Of a stretch of 6,961 nucleotides of DNA, positions 1 to 6,385 are shown piece by piece. The translations under genes were made by a program, and so were the position numbers. The first letter of the stretch is position 1, and every line of letters starts with the position of its first letter. The notes under the pieces are model-generated. The model ran no database searches. It was given only the letters and a program-made list of their open reading frames with translations, and was not told where the DNA came from. The stretch lies in assembly GCA_910588595.1 (NCBI GenBank), contig CAJUQU010000216.1, positions 1 through 6,961 on the forward strand. The letters are read 5' to 3'. The DNA is from an uncultured Lachnospiraceae bacterium. Lineage in GTDB: Bacteria > Bacillota_A > Clostridia > Lachnospirales > Lachnospiraceae.

Positions 1-183
1 GCAGTACCTGCTCAGTTTAAAGGGACTGCCTACAACGTCTTTGAGGAAAATATCAAGAAGCTTCTGGCAGAGGGATTTTACCGTATTCCCGACTTAAACC
101 TGCGTGTTGGCTATAAGGACGGAATGTTGCAGGATCTTCCGAATGAGGACATCATGCACAACAGCTTTGATCAAATGGCATAA
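1..183 (+). CDS. 3' end of an unrecognised gene (partial)
   Basis: The first reading frame is open from the left edge to a TAA at 181-183 and encodes the last 60 residues of a protein whose start lies outside the window. The fragment reads as ordinary soluble protein: an amphipathic helix around NVFEENIKKLLAEGFYRIP, then a short polar segment, ending in NSFDQMA. I see no membrane segment and no motif I can assign to a family. No clear hairpin follows the stop. The next gene begins 81 bp downstream, so the two could be co-transcribed. The reading frame is well supported by its uninterrupted coding character, but the function is unknown. Confidence 0.6.
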   Translation, partial: AVPAQFKGTAYNVFEENIKKLLAEGFYRIPDLNLRVGYKDGMLQDLPNEDIMHNSFDQMA

Positions 184-248
184 AAACAGTAAAAGTAGAA
201 AGATGAAAACGAAATTGATAATAAGAAAATAGAATGGGGAAAAGCCAG

Positions 249-255
249 AAGGAGG
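249..255 (+). promoter_or_regulatory. strong ribosome binding site deciding the 265 start
   Basis: AAGGAGG lies nine bases before the ATG at 265. It selects this start over the internal ATG at 301, which has no comparable purine-rich site. Confidence 0.7.
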
Positions 256-264
256 AGACGACGG

Positions 265-1062
265 ATGATTAGAGTAGGAAACCGCACGATGGAGGTCTAT
301 ATGTCCAGTGAGCTAAATCCACGAAATCGGGGAAGTGTACAGTGTTCCACGAACAATACAGACAAAGCTGTCAGGGAAAATCGGGATACAGTCGAGATAC
401 ATGATTTACATGCAATGGATATTGCTTCATTTATGGATATTAAAAATAAATTTGATATTATGTTATCAAAATCAACACACTGTAGCATAGAATATCTTAG
501 TTCTTATTACTATCAGGAATTACAGCGCGAAGTAGCAGACTATATTGGCAACGTTGGGTATAGTCAGGGCTATTATGGATTTGAAGATTCTATGGCATCG
601 ACAATGCACGCATATTCTGTCCTGCATCAGCAAATCGTACAGGGGTATCGGGATGGAACAAGGGAGTTATATGTATATGATAATAAAGCGACTGATGGCA
701 TTCGTTTGCTGACACAGGAAGAAGAGCTGGAAAATCTGAATCGGGCTTACGATGAGCTGATCGAATGGAATGTGGGATGTGCCAAAGGCCGATATAATCC
801 TGAAAGGTTCAAAGAAAGATTGAATAAGAAGGAGTTAGATGATTTGTATTATACCTATGATGTCAATCAGGCAGGCAGTTATATCCGAAAATCCTATCAG
901 GAGTTCCGGTCACGCTATTTGGCAGAATATGAGAAAAGCGGAGGGAAAATCAATATAAAATCTCTGTTTATGTCTGCTCTAAACAATGAAAATCAAGGGA
1001 TACATGATTTCTGCAAAGTGCTTTTTGGGAAAACGAAGGGAACATCAATAGAGCCGCTATAA
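265..1062 (+). CDS. hypothetical protein, 265 residues, family not recognised
   Basis: The ATG start is supported by a strong Shine-Dalgarno AAGGAGG at 249-255, nine bases upstream. A second ATG at 301 (MSSELNPR) lacks such a site. The protein has a polar, probably disordered N-terminus (about residues 1-45, rich in N, R and T). A mainly helical, Tyr-rich body follows, with segments such as YLSSYYYQELQREVADYIG and a DDLYYTYDVNQAGSYIRKSY stretch. It has no signal peptide, no membrane segment and no recognisable catalytic motif, so it is probably cytoplasmic. It ends before a strong terminator at 1119-1167, which makes it the last gene of its transcript. It may share that transcript with the partial gene at 1-183. 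I do not recognise the family and propose no function. Confidence 0.75.
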   Translation: MIRVGNRTMEVYMSSELNPRNRGSVQCSTNNTDKAVRENRDTVEIHDLHAMDIASFMDIKNKFDIMLSKSTHCSIEYLSSYYYQELQREVADYIGNVGYSQGYYGFEDSMASTMHAYSVLHQQIVQGYRDGTRELYVYDNKATDGIRLLTQEEELENLNRAYDELIEWNVGCAKGRYNPERFKERLNKKELDDLYYTYDVNQAGSYIRKSYQEFRSRYLAEYEKSGGKINIKSLFMSALNNENQGIHDFCKVLFGKTKGTSIEPL

Positions 1063-1118
1063 AAGAATAATCCTATGTATTCGGATAGCAGTCTGTTTGA
1101 CAAAGGATTTGTTCGTCT

Positions 1119-1167
1119 TTACGCCTGTTTTCTATTTTTATAAGATGGGAAACAGGCGTAAGTTTTT
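1119..1167 (+). terminator. intrinsic terminator with a long hairpin
   Basis: A perfect 12-bp inverted repeat (TTACGCCTGTTT at 1119-1130, AAACAGGCGTAA at 1150-1161) is followed by GTTTTT. The pairing can continue inward as RNA through G-U and A-U pairs (1131-1137 with 1143-1149), leaving a loop of about 5 nt. It lies 57 bp after the stop of the 265-1062 gene and should end that transcript. The T-run is only on the plus-strand 3' side, so it works in one direction. Confidence 0.85.
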
Positions 1168-1379
1168 GTGAGTTATACGTATGAGGTCTTTTTTGAATTT
1201 TTATTTTAAACCTATTTTTTGAATCTGTTTTTGCCTGTTACTGGAACGGAGTGAACAGTATCAAGGAGATTGCGCAAAACTATATTACGCGTAAATTTTA
1301 TAGACAGGGAGTATATAAAATGCTATGCTTGTTTCAGAGAACAGGTAGTTGGGATATTATGATGAAAAGGAGAGATGCA

Positions 1380-1700
1380 ATGCAAAAGAAACTGTTTGCC
1401 GAGGTTGAAGGAAACTATGTGCGTCCGTTTTGCGCTATTCCAAAGTATGCGATTGTGACTCTTCAAATATACAAGCTTGACACGGATGAGATTCTATTTG
1501 AAAATCATTGTCCGCATGAACGGCTTCCCGAACGATTTGCAGAAGGTGTAGAAGAAGGCGTGCGTTTTTTCGCATCAGAGAATAACATTCAGGGCATTCA
1601 AGTGGAGCTCTTGGACGGGGGCTGGCATGAGTCCGATTCGCATCAAAGAGATTTTATGCTTGCAGCAATGTTCGCATTGCTCAAGGTATTTCCGAAATAA
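1380..1700 (+). CDS. small protein resembling a stand-alone EF-G/TetM domain IV
   Basis: The ATG at 1380 is preceded by AAAAGGAG (1365-1372) at good spacing and gives 106 residues. The frame stays open upstream to a GTG at 1251, but that extra 43-residue stretch does not look like EF-G domain III. The opening AEVEGNYVRP resembles the start of EF-G domain IV (typically VEGKFIRQ). LPERFAEGVEEGVR (residues 49-62) matches the helix IPREYIPAVEKGI of EF-G and LPKSFQNAVMEGIR of TetM. LLDGGWHESDS (77-87) matches the EF-G tip-loop motif YDGSYHEVDSS, with the histidine (H83) kept, and is followed by the expected helix DFMLAAMFALLKV. The glycine-rich first loop of EF-G is replaced by PFCAIPKYAIV. No GTPase, domain III or domain V sequence lies nearby. 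In EF-G this domain reaches the decoding site, so ribosome contact is conceivable but inferred. The GNAT remnant starts 15 bp downstream and probably shares the mRNA. The coding call is good; the homology is moderate and made by eye. Confidence 0.65.
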   Translation: MQKKLFAEVEGNYVRPFCAIPKYAIVTLQIYKLDTDEILFENHCPHERLPERFAEGVEEGVRFFASENNIQGIQVELLDGGWHESDSHQRDFMLAAMFALLKVFPK

Positions 1701-1715
1701 GATTGGAGGATAAGT

Positions 1716-2045
1716 ATGGACATTTGTGTGGAGGCTATATTATACGAGCAGAAATCTGTTTTAATACAGATGTTGGAATTGTATCAATATGATTTTTCAG
1801 AATTTTCAGATGATGACATAAACGAATACGGATATTTTGGATATGCGCATATTGATGATTATTGGAATGAAGAGGGCAGACATCCTTTTTTTATCAGGGT
1901 AAATGGAAAACTTGCGGGACTGGTCTTAGTACGTTCCTGCTGTGAACATAATACTCTGCCAAACCCTCATTGCATAGCTGAATTTTTTGTAATGAAGAAA
2001 TACAGACAAAAAGGTGTTGGTACCTGCCCAAAACTTTTGGCGTAA
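1716..2045 (+). pseudogene. GNAT N-acetyltransferase, broken by internal deletion and frameshift
   Basis: The frame starts at an ATG behind GGAGG (1705-1709) and encodes 109 residues. The N-terminal two thirds are typical of a GNAT family common in Clostridia: LELYQYDFSEF (residues 20-30), YWNEEGRHPFFIRVNGKLAG (49-68), then IAEFFVMKKYRQKGVG (87-102). The last contains the motif A acetyl-CoA loop R-Q-K-G-V-G. Family members are usually about 150-160 residues. Here the motif is followed at once by a nonsense tail, TCPKLLA, and a stop. The family's later signature PAQNFWRK is present in the +1 frame from 2023. About 25 codons between them (the rest of the acetyl-CoA-binding helix and the next strand) are therefore missing. 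The product should not fold as an active acetyltransferase. It sits 15 bp after the domain IV-like gene in a probable operon. Confidence 0.75.
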
Positions 2046-2052
2046 GGTAGTG
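2023..2052 (+). pseudogene. out-of-frame 3' remnant of the GNAT gene
   Basis: Read in the +1 frame relative to the GNAT gene, this stretch encodes PAQNFWRKVV, the C-terminal signature of the same acetyltransferase family (usually KPAQ-FWRKV). After VV the frame stays open to a TGA at 2158 but no longer resembles the family, so the extreme C-terminus is lost or diverged too. It marks the right side of the deletion junction near 2020-2024. Confidence 0.65.
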
Positions 2053-2067
2053 GTACATTGTGGTACA
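2050..2067 (+). repeat. direct repeat GTGGTACA, 10-bp spacing
   Basis: GTGGTACA occurs at 2050-2057 and again at 2060-2067, one helical turn apart, just upstream of the lipoprotein gene and overlapping the putative extended -10. It could be a binding site for a regulator, or chance. Confidence 0.35.
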
Positions 2068-2069
2068 AT
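2061..2069 (+). promoter_or_regulatory. possible extended -10 promoter for the lipoprotein gene
   Basis: TGGTACAAT fits the extended -10 consensus TGnTATAAT with one mismatch. It lies 57 bp before the ATG at 2126. No good -35 box is seen at 16-18 bp (TTGGCG at 2037 is 21 bp away), so this is tentative. It would give the lipoprotein gene its own transcript beyond the broken GNAT gene. Confidence 0.35.
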
Positions 2070-2125
2070 AAAATCGCAAGTGGATAGAGTTGTCTGGTCA
2101 GGAAAAGCTTTTTTGGAGGGGACGC

Positions 2126-3463
2126 ATGATAAAAAAGAAGTTATGCTGTATATTGGCTGAGGGAAGCATACTTATGGGATTATGCTGTGCATGTGCTGGC
2201 AGCCAGAACGCGGAGATCACTGAGAAACAATTGGAGAGTACACCAATAGAGACTGCTGCATCAGATGCGGCGGAAATTAAAACAGATGTCGAATCAGATA
2301 TCGAAACAGATGTCGAAACAGATGTCGAAATAGATGCGACAGCGGACGCGGCTGTTGCCCCCGACTTGAACAGAAATGGGATTCCTGAGGAAGTGCGCCT
2401 GACAGCGCTGGAGGACGGGCAGGGTCAGCAGCTTGAAATATGGGAGAAGGACGAGTTGATTGACCGTGAAGTGGGCGGCTTTGCACATACAGGCTGGACG
2501 AGTGTATTTTTGTGTACCTTAAATGGAGAGGACTATCTTCTGCGGTACCATCCAACGATGTATCAGGGCGTTGGCATGTACGACTATTCACTTTCCACCT
2601 TGATAGAAAATAAGAAGACTGTAGTGCAGCAGAATCATGTTCAATTTGATATCAATTTTGGCTCTCCTGCGCACAATGGTTTTGACCCAGAGGAAATTGG
2701 CGCTTTTATGGAGGAGATCAACGCATTGCTCTCCAACAGCGTAGTGCTGCTCAATACCGACAGCGATTTACAGGGAACTTTTGAGAAAGAGGGACGGCTT
2801 TATGACAGTCTGTGGTGGCTGGATAACCAAGAGCCAGTGTTTGCCAGGGAGCAGAAGAAATCCATGTTGGAGAATCTAAAGGATTTTCAAGCTGCAATGA
2901 AAGCGGTTCAGCCTCCAGCCGTAATAGAGGAGGTGGAGGCGCTGCCGATCACAGAACCCTTGGAACTGTTGTTTTACAGCGGTGCAGGGGGATGGATGAC
3001 TTCCCTTGCGTTAAACCCAGACGGCAGCTTTGTGGGGGAGTACTCCGATGCGAACTGTGACACGGTTTATGTCTGTCAATTTCATGGGCAGTTTGGGAAC
3101 GTGGGAAAACTCACAGATGCTTCTTGGCTGCTGACAATGGAAGAGCTTGTTCTGGATACTGGTCATGAGCTCGGAGAACAATGGGATGTGACAGAAGAAG
3201 GCTACACAATCCATTATATTGCCAGTGATCCGTATGGTTTTGACGGTATGGACTGGACAGCCCTCGAGTCTGGCGCACAATTTATCCTCTATAGTCCGAA
3301 AGCTGCTGGGCACGAGCCGGGAACAGAGCTTTACGGTGCAGTAGAGTTTCAGTCTTGGATGCATGAGCGTAGGGAATTTCTCAGTGAGGACGATGTTTTA
3401 GGCTGCTGGGGGCTGCAAAATATGGAGACAGGGTGCGGATTTTTTGAGAGTACCGACACATAG
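2126..3463 (+). CDS. predicted lipoprotein with acidic repeat linker and a beta-rich C-terminal domain
   Basis: The ATG at 2126 is chosen because GGAGGG (2115-2120) lies just upstream and the product then begins with a signal: MIKKK, a hydrophobic stretch, then LCCAC-AGS. The lipid-bearing cysteine is probably C23. The box is atypical, with Cys at -3 and a Glu inside the hydrophobic core. A TTG at 2090 would add 12 residues before the signal and is less likely. The mature protein has an acidic, Thr-rich linker with TDVE-type tetrapeptide repeats (residues 53-70). A DLNRNGIPEEV segment (80-90) resembles Ca-binding D-x-N-x-N-G loops. A globular region (about 95-260) follows. The C-terminal region (about 278-391) starts LLFYSGAGGWMTSLALNPDG and resembles beta-rich domains of Clostridia lipoproteins. 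It is probably anchored on the outer face of the membrane; its ligand is unknown. Its end is CGFFESTDT, and whether the last 20 residues are native cannot be told. Confidence 0.75.
   Translation: MIKKKLCCILAEGSILMGLCCACAGSQNAEITEKQLESTPIETAASDAAEIKTDVESDIETDVETDVEIDATADAAVAPDLNRNGIPEEVRLTALEDGQGQQLEIWEKDELIDREVGGFAHTGWTSVFLCTLNGEDYLLRYHPTMYQGVGMYDYSLSTLIENKKTVVQQNHVQFDINFGSPAHNGFDPEEIGAFMEEINALLSNSVVLLNTDSDLQGTFEKEGRLYDSLWWLDNQEPVFAREQKKSMLENLKDFQAAMKAVQPPAVIEEVEALPITEPLELLFYSGAGGWMTSLALNPDGSFVGEYSDANCDTVYVCQFHGQFGNVGKLTDASWLLTMEELVLDTGHELGEQWDVTEEGYTIHYIASDPYGFDGMDWTALESGAQFILYSPKAAGHEPGTELYGAVEFQSWMHERREFLSEDDVLGCWGLQNMETGCGFFESTDT
2282..2340 (+). repeat. 12-bp tandem repeat in the lipoprotein linker
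   Basis: Unit ACAGATGTCGAA is repeated in frame at 2282-2293, 2294-2305 (three substitutions or fewer), 2306-2317 and 2318-2329, with a degenerate fifth copy to 2340. It encodes TDVE, SDIE, TDVE, TDVE. The near-identity of the copies points to recent slippage expansion and to likely copy-number variation between strains. Confidence 0.85.
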
Positions 3464-3471
3464 CAATGCAT

Positions 3472-3486
3472 AAGGCAGCGCCTTTT
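3472..3486 (+). terminator. weak possible terminator after the lipoprotein gene
   Basis: AAGGC-AGC-GCCTT forms a 5-bp stem with a 3-nt loop and runs into TTTT. It lies eight bases after the lipoprotein stop. The stem is short and the T-run poor, so it is only a candidate. Confidence 0.3.
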
Positions 3487-3709
3487 ATATTGATACACAC
3501 GGACGCGGAAAGGAAATATGCGATATGGAGGGATTTATAATAGCATGATAGATTTTCCGAGAGCTGTCTGTGGAAATCCGTTAGAATGAGTTTGGCGATT
3601 AATGCACCGTTCTGGGTGGCGATCAATGTCAATGGGAAGCAACTATGCAGTGCAGAGAAGGTATGCGCCTGTATTTTAGAAAATTGTCTGGAATGAAATC
3701 GGCATACTA

Positions 3710-3718
3710 TGTTATAAT
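3710..3718 (+). promoter_or_regulatory. extended -10 promoter for the nuclease-like/helical operon
   Basis: TGTTATAAT is an exact extended -10 (TGn plus TATAAT). The -35 region is weak (TGGAAT at 3689-3694, 18-bp spacer), as is common when the extended -10 is present. Transcription would start near 3725, giving a leader of about 95 nt before the TTG start at 3820. Confidence 0.6.
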
Positions 3719-3819
3719 GGGAGTACGAAGAAACTGTGCAGAAAGTCCTTGCAGCATGAAGCAGTTGATGAAAATCTGCTGTACGAAACGATAGATAAAA
3801 GGGCAGAGGGGATATTGAT

Positions 3820-4647
3820 TTGGAGATTGAAAACAGAACACAGTGGCATCCGGCATTTTGCAGTACAATAGAATTGGAACTGATGGAAAATGAAAAGGGT
3901 CTTGCCTATGACCCGGAGTATTATCTGAGCAGGGAGCCGCTGCGGATTGACTTGCTCATTATTAAGAAGAAACCGGAAGAGGTTATTAAAAACGAAATCG
4001 GGTCATTTTTCCTGGGACACAATATAGTGGAGTATAAGTCACCGGATGACAGCATGAATATAGATACATTTTATAAGGTGCTCTCTTATGCCTGTTTATA
4101 TAAGGCAGACACAGGCGCAGTGGATGAAATTCTGGACACAGATATCACAGTCTCTCTGATTCGTGAGCAGAAGCCCATGAAACTTTTGGGACAACTGGAG
4201 AGGAAATATCGGGTCAAACAGGAGAGAAAAGGAATATACCGCATATATGACATGATTTTCCCAATGCAGGTCATAGTGACAAAGGAACTAGAGGAAAGCC
4301 GGCATGTCTGGCTGAAGTCACTGACACGCAGCATGAACATTGCGCAGGCAGAGCGGCTCTTGGACAGTTATGACAGACTGGAAGGGGAGGAAGAGCGTGC
4401 GAAGGCAGGCGTTGTCGTGAATCTTGTGTCAGATATCAACAACGAAATATTTGAAAAGATTGTTAGTGGAGGTGATCGGATGAGCGAAGCATTAAAGAGA
4501 ATGATTTTGCCGGAGTTTGGTGAACTCAAGGATTTGCTTGCAGATAAGGATGCGGAAATTGCAGATAAGGATGCAAAGCTTGCAGATAAGGATGCGGAAA
4601 TTGCAGAATTGAAGCGTTTGCTGGCTGAAAGGGAGGTACACAAGTGA
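3820..4647 (+). CDS. PD-(D/E)XK nuclease-like protein with coiled-coil tail
   Basis: A TTG start at 3820 is preceded by AGAGGGG (3805-3811). An in-frame TAA at 3796 rules out a much longer protein. The 275-residue product has the order expected of a PD-(D/E)XK fold. A first helix carries acidic residues (STIELELMEN, 15-24). A strand carries D44 (RIDLLIIKK). A next strand carries E71-x-K73 (HNIVEYKSP). Then comes a helix, NIDTFYKVLSYACLYK (80-95). This layout recalls Rpn/PDDEXK-transposase-family nucleases, which cut DNA using a metal ion. Residues about 100-165 look like a beta-rich continuation, and 165-235 are helical. The tail (238-272) is a heptad coiled coil, ADKDAEI repeated, suited to oligomerising or binding a partner. 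The TGA stop overlaps the GTG start of the next gene. No signal or membrane segment is seen, so it is probably cytoplasmic. The nuclease fold is inferred from motif order; activity is unproven. Confidence 0.7.
   Translation: MEIENRTQWHPAFCSTIELELMENEKGLAYDPEYYLSREPLRIDLLIIKKKPEEVIKNEIGSFFLGHNIVEYKSPDDSMNIDTFYKVLSYACLYKADTGAVDEILDTDITVSLIREQKPMKLLGQLERKYRVKQERKGIYRIYDMIFPMQVIVTKELEESRHVWLKSLTRSMNIAQAERLLDSYDRLEGEEERAKAGVVVNLVSDINNEIFEKIVSGGDRMSEALKRMILPEFGELKDLLADKDAEIADKDAKLADKDAEIAELKRLLAEREVHK
4540..4602 (+). repeat. three 21-bp tandem repeats encoding coiled-coil heptads
   Basis: GCAGATAAGGATGCGGAAATT (21 bp; units at 4540-4560, 4561-4581 and 4582-4602) encodes ADKDAEI, ADKDAKL, ADKDAEI. 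Copies one and three are identical and copy two differs at a few bases. A partial fourth unit (GCAGAA) follows. Each unit is exactly one coiled-coil heptad, so gain or loss of a copy lengthens or shortens the coil without breaking frame or register. Confidence 0.9.
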
Positions 4648-6380
4648 AAAATAATCTGAAAAAACTAACGAAAGAAAACTTGCTGCAAATTATCTTGGAT
4701 ATGAATACGTTTCTGTCAAAAGAGCAGCAGCGGCAGATGGAAAACCTGATCGCACAGTACACGTCGGGCAGCGTGAAAGCTCAAACCAAAGAGAAAACAG
4801 TGCGCATGTCTCAGGAATTTGTAGATGAAAAGATGAGACAGCTAAAGATCTGGATGAACCAGATTGATGAAGGTGAGCTGACGCTTGATGTGGAGGAATA
4901 CGAGGATTATTCCGAGGACTACTGGGACAGGGATTGGGTGACAGAGTACTATGACAATCAGGGAATCGGGGATAAGCTTCTGTATGCAATACAGCTTGCG
5001 AAGGACTGCGTGGACGACTGCCGGTATCAGGAAGCAAACTTCATCTATGAGTGGCTGTGGGCGATGGAGGTGTGTGCAGAAAGCGAGTACTCCGAAGAAT
5101 GTGACCCGGCTGATTTACAGGATTTGATAGAACACGACATTATCAGAACAGACCTCAAACAACTGGCTTTGCTGACGCTCTATGCAGCGTATCAGGCACT
5201 TGATGCGGACAGGCGCGCAGAGAATTTGTACCTGTATTTTTCACACAGGGCATTTCAGGACCTGCATCTTGAGGATATGCTGCAAGTAGGACGTGAAGAG
5301 CTTGCGGAGACAGCGCGCTTCTGGGCAGATTGGATTACACTTTTAAAGAACGAGGAAGGAGATGTGGAGGCACGGCTCTTACAGGAGGCAGTTTTGTATC
5401 AGGGGGGCGTCGAGCGTCTCGTCGCCGTGGCAGAGGAAGTCTGCAATCTCCATCCATCTCTGTATCTGGCCGCCATGGAGGCATATCATAAGCGTCATGA
5501 ATATGAACAGATTGAGAAAATCGCAGAGACAGCATTGATAAAGATAAATAAGAGGCTGAAAATCAGAGGGGACATTGCGCTGAAAGCAGCATATGCCGCC
5601 TCCTGCCTGTCACACGATGAACAAATGATGCGGTTCTGCTGGGAATGTTTTTGCTCGGATTCGACGGTTCGAAATTATCTGCGTCTGTTTGGCACAAAGG
5701 AGATGGCACAGCAGTATGGAATGCGGGGAAAGGAAGTGCTGTTTTCCGGGCTAAAAGGTGAGGAGAGATATCAAATCAGAAACAAAGAGCTCTGCCAGAA
5801 TCAGATTGGCAAATGGAACTATTATGAGCTTTGTTTTTATACGGGCGATTTTGGCACCGCGAAACAGGCATCAAAAAATCCGTCGGGGTCACTGGGTTGG
5901 AGTTCCAGTTTTATTGACCGCGGAATCCGGCTGTTTCTTTTGTATTTATATGAAAATCCGCAGCCGTCAAAGGCCGCTTCGAGCGTCGCGCAGCAGGTCG
6001 GTTTTGTGGACGATCCGCGCTCCTATGCTTCCATGCATTTTGAAAGTGCTGTAGCTGAGGAGAGCCGCGCACGCAAGGTAAGTATATTTTGGAATTATTT
6101 CCAGCGGTGGAAGCAGTATTTTCCAATGGAGCAGAACGAGAGAAAAAAATATCTTGCGTGGGCAGAAAAAATTGTGTACAGCAGGGCAGATGCCATTGTC
6201 AGCGGTCAGCACAGAAGCCATTACCACGAAGTCGCAGTACTGCTTGCGCTGACAGCAGAGAATAAGGAAGCGATGGGAGTACAGGGGGCAAGGCAGGAAA
6301 TCTTTGCACAGTACAGGAAAAAGTTTCCGCGACATTCTTCATTTCAGGGAGAAATGAAGAGCTATTTTGGCTTGAAATAA
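4644..6380 (+). CDS. large all-helical protein (alpha-solenoid/TPR-like), coupled to the nuclease-like gene
   Basis: The GTG at 4644 follows GGGAGG (4631-4636) and overlaps the preceding stop in GTGA, a classic arrangement for translational coupling. The 578-residue product starts with a basic helix (MKNNLKKLTKENLLQIIL), then a polar stretch and a very acidic, Tyr-rich segment (about 78-105, VEEYEDYSEDYW). The remainder is almost all helices with alternating hydrophobic faces. Repeating pairs such as DCRYQEANFIYEWLW (126-140), YEQIEKIAETALIKIN (287-302) and KWNYYELCFYTGDFGTAKQA (390-409) suggest TPR-like scaffolding. The C-terminal block (about 504-578, AEKIVYSRADAIVSGQHRSHYHEVAVLLA) reminds me of helical tails of bacterial SWIM zinc-finger proteins, but no CxC zinc motif is present. 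It has no signal, membrane segment or catalytic motif. It is most likely a scaffold or regulator working with the nuclease-like protein; this is inferred from context. Confidence 0.7.
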   Translation: MKNNLKKLTKENLLQIILDMNTFLSKEQQRQMENLIAQYTSGSVKAQTKEKTVRMSQEFVDEKMRQLKIWMNQIDEGELTLDVEEYEDYSEDYWDRDWVTEYYDNQGIGDKLLYAIQLAKDCVDDCRYQEANFIYEWLWAMEVCAESEYSEECDPADLQDLIEHDIIRTDLKQLALLTLYAAYQALDADRRAENLYLYFSHRAFQDLHLEDMLQVGREELAETARFWADWITLLKNEEGDVEARLLQEAVLYQGGVERLVAVAEEVCNLHPSLYLAAMEAYHKRHEYEQIEKIAETALIKINKRLKIRGDIALKAAYAASCLSHDEQMMRFCWECFCSDSTVRNYLRLFGTKEMAQQYGMRGKEVLFSGLKGEERYQIRNKELCQNQIGKWNYYELCFYTGDFGTAKQASKNPSGSLGWSSSFIDRGIRLFLLYLYENPQPSKAASSVAQQVGFVDDPRSYASMHFESAVAEESRARKVSIFWNYFQRWKQYFPMEQNERKKYLAWAEKIVYSRADAIVSGQHRSHYHEVAVLLALTAENKEAMGVQGARQEIFAQYRKKFPRHSSFQGEMKSYFGLK

Positions 6381-6385
6381 ATTCG

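Larger units (their letters stand above)
3464..3819. other. 356-bp region without a convincing gene
   Basis: Between the lipoprotein stop and the nuclease-like gene I find only short open frames. One is a 24-codon frame at 3466-3540. Another is a 36-codon frame at 3586-3696 (MSLAINAPFWVAINVNGKQ and on), whose frame is open upstream to 3544. Neither has a good ribosome binding site. The second could be a piece of a decayed gene but I cannot name a parent. The right part holds the promoter at 3710-3718 and a leader of roughly 95 nt, in which GTACGAA occurs twice (3723-3729 and 3781-3787). Confidence 0.5.

Noticed and set aside
1251..1379. GTG start at 1251 extending the domain IV-like protein by 43 residues
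   Set aside because: The ATG at 1380 has a good AAAAGGAG site at proper spacing, and the homology to EF-G domain IV begins only after it. The extension shows no resemblance to EF-G domain III.
2090..2125. TTG start adding 12 residues to the lipoprotein
   Set aside because: It would place WRGR-type residues before the KKK signal sequence, and GGAGGG sits right before the ATG at 2126.
2277..2591. Minus-strand open frame opposite the lipoprotein gene
   Set aside because: Its C-terminal HLFRHLFR repeat is just the complement of the 12-bp repeat in the lipoprotein gene, and no start signal supports it.
3586..3696. 36-codon frame MSLAINAPFW as a small protein gene
   Set aside because: It has no Shine-Dalgarno site and no recognisable family; kept only as a possible remnant.
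4368..4643. Minus-strand open frame rich in SASLSA opposite the nuclease-like gene
   Set aside because: Its repeats are the complement of the 21-bp heptad repeat, and the plus-strand gene explains the sequence.
5247..5267. R-x5-H (RAFQDLH) in the helical protein as a HEPN RNase motif
   Set aside because: A single R-x4-6-H match is expected by chance in 578 residues, and the polar residue usually following Arg in HEPN motifs is missing.
5758..6054. Plus-strand 98-codon open frame inside the helical-protein gene
   Set aside because: It lies wholly within a long, well-supported gene, has no ribosome binding site and an Arg/Ser-rich shadow composition.
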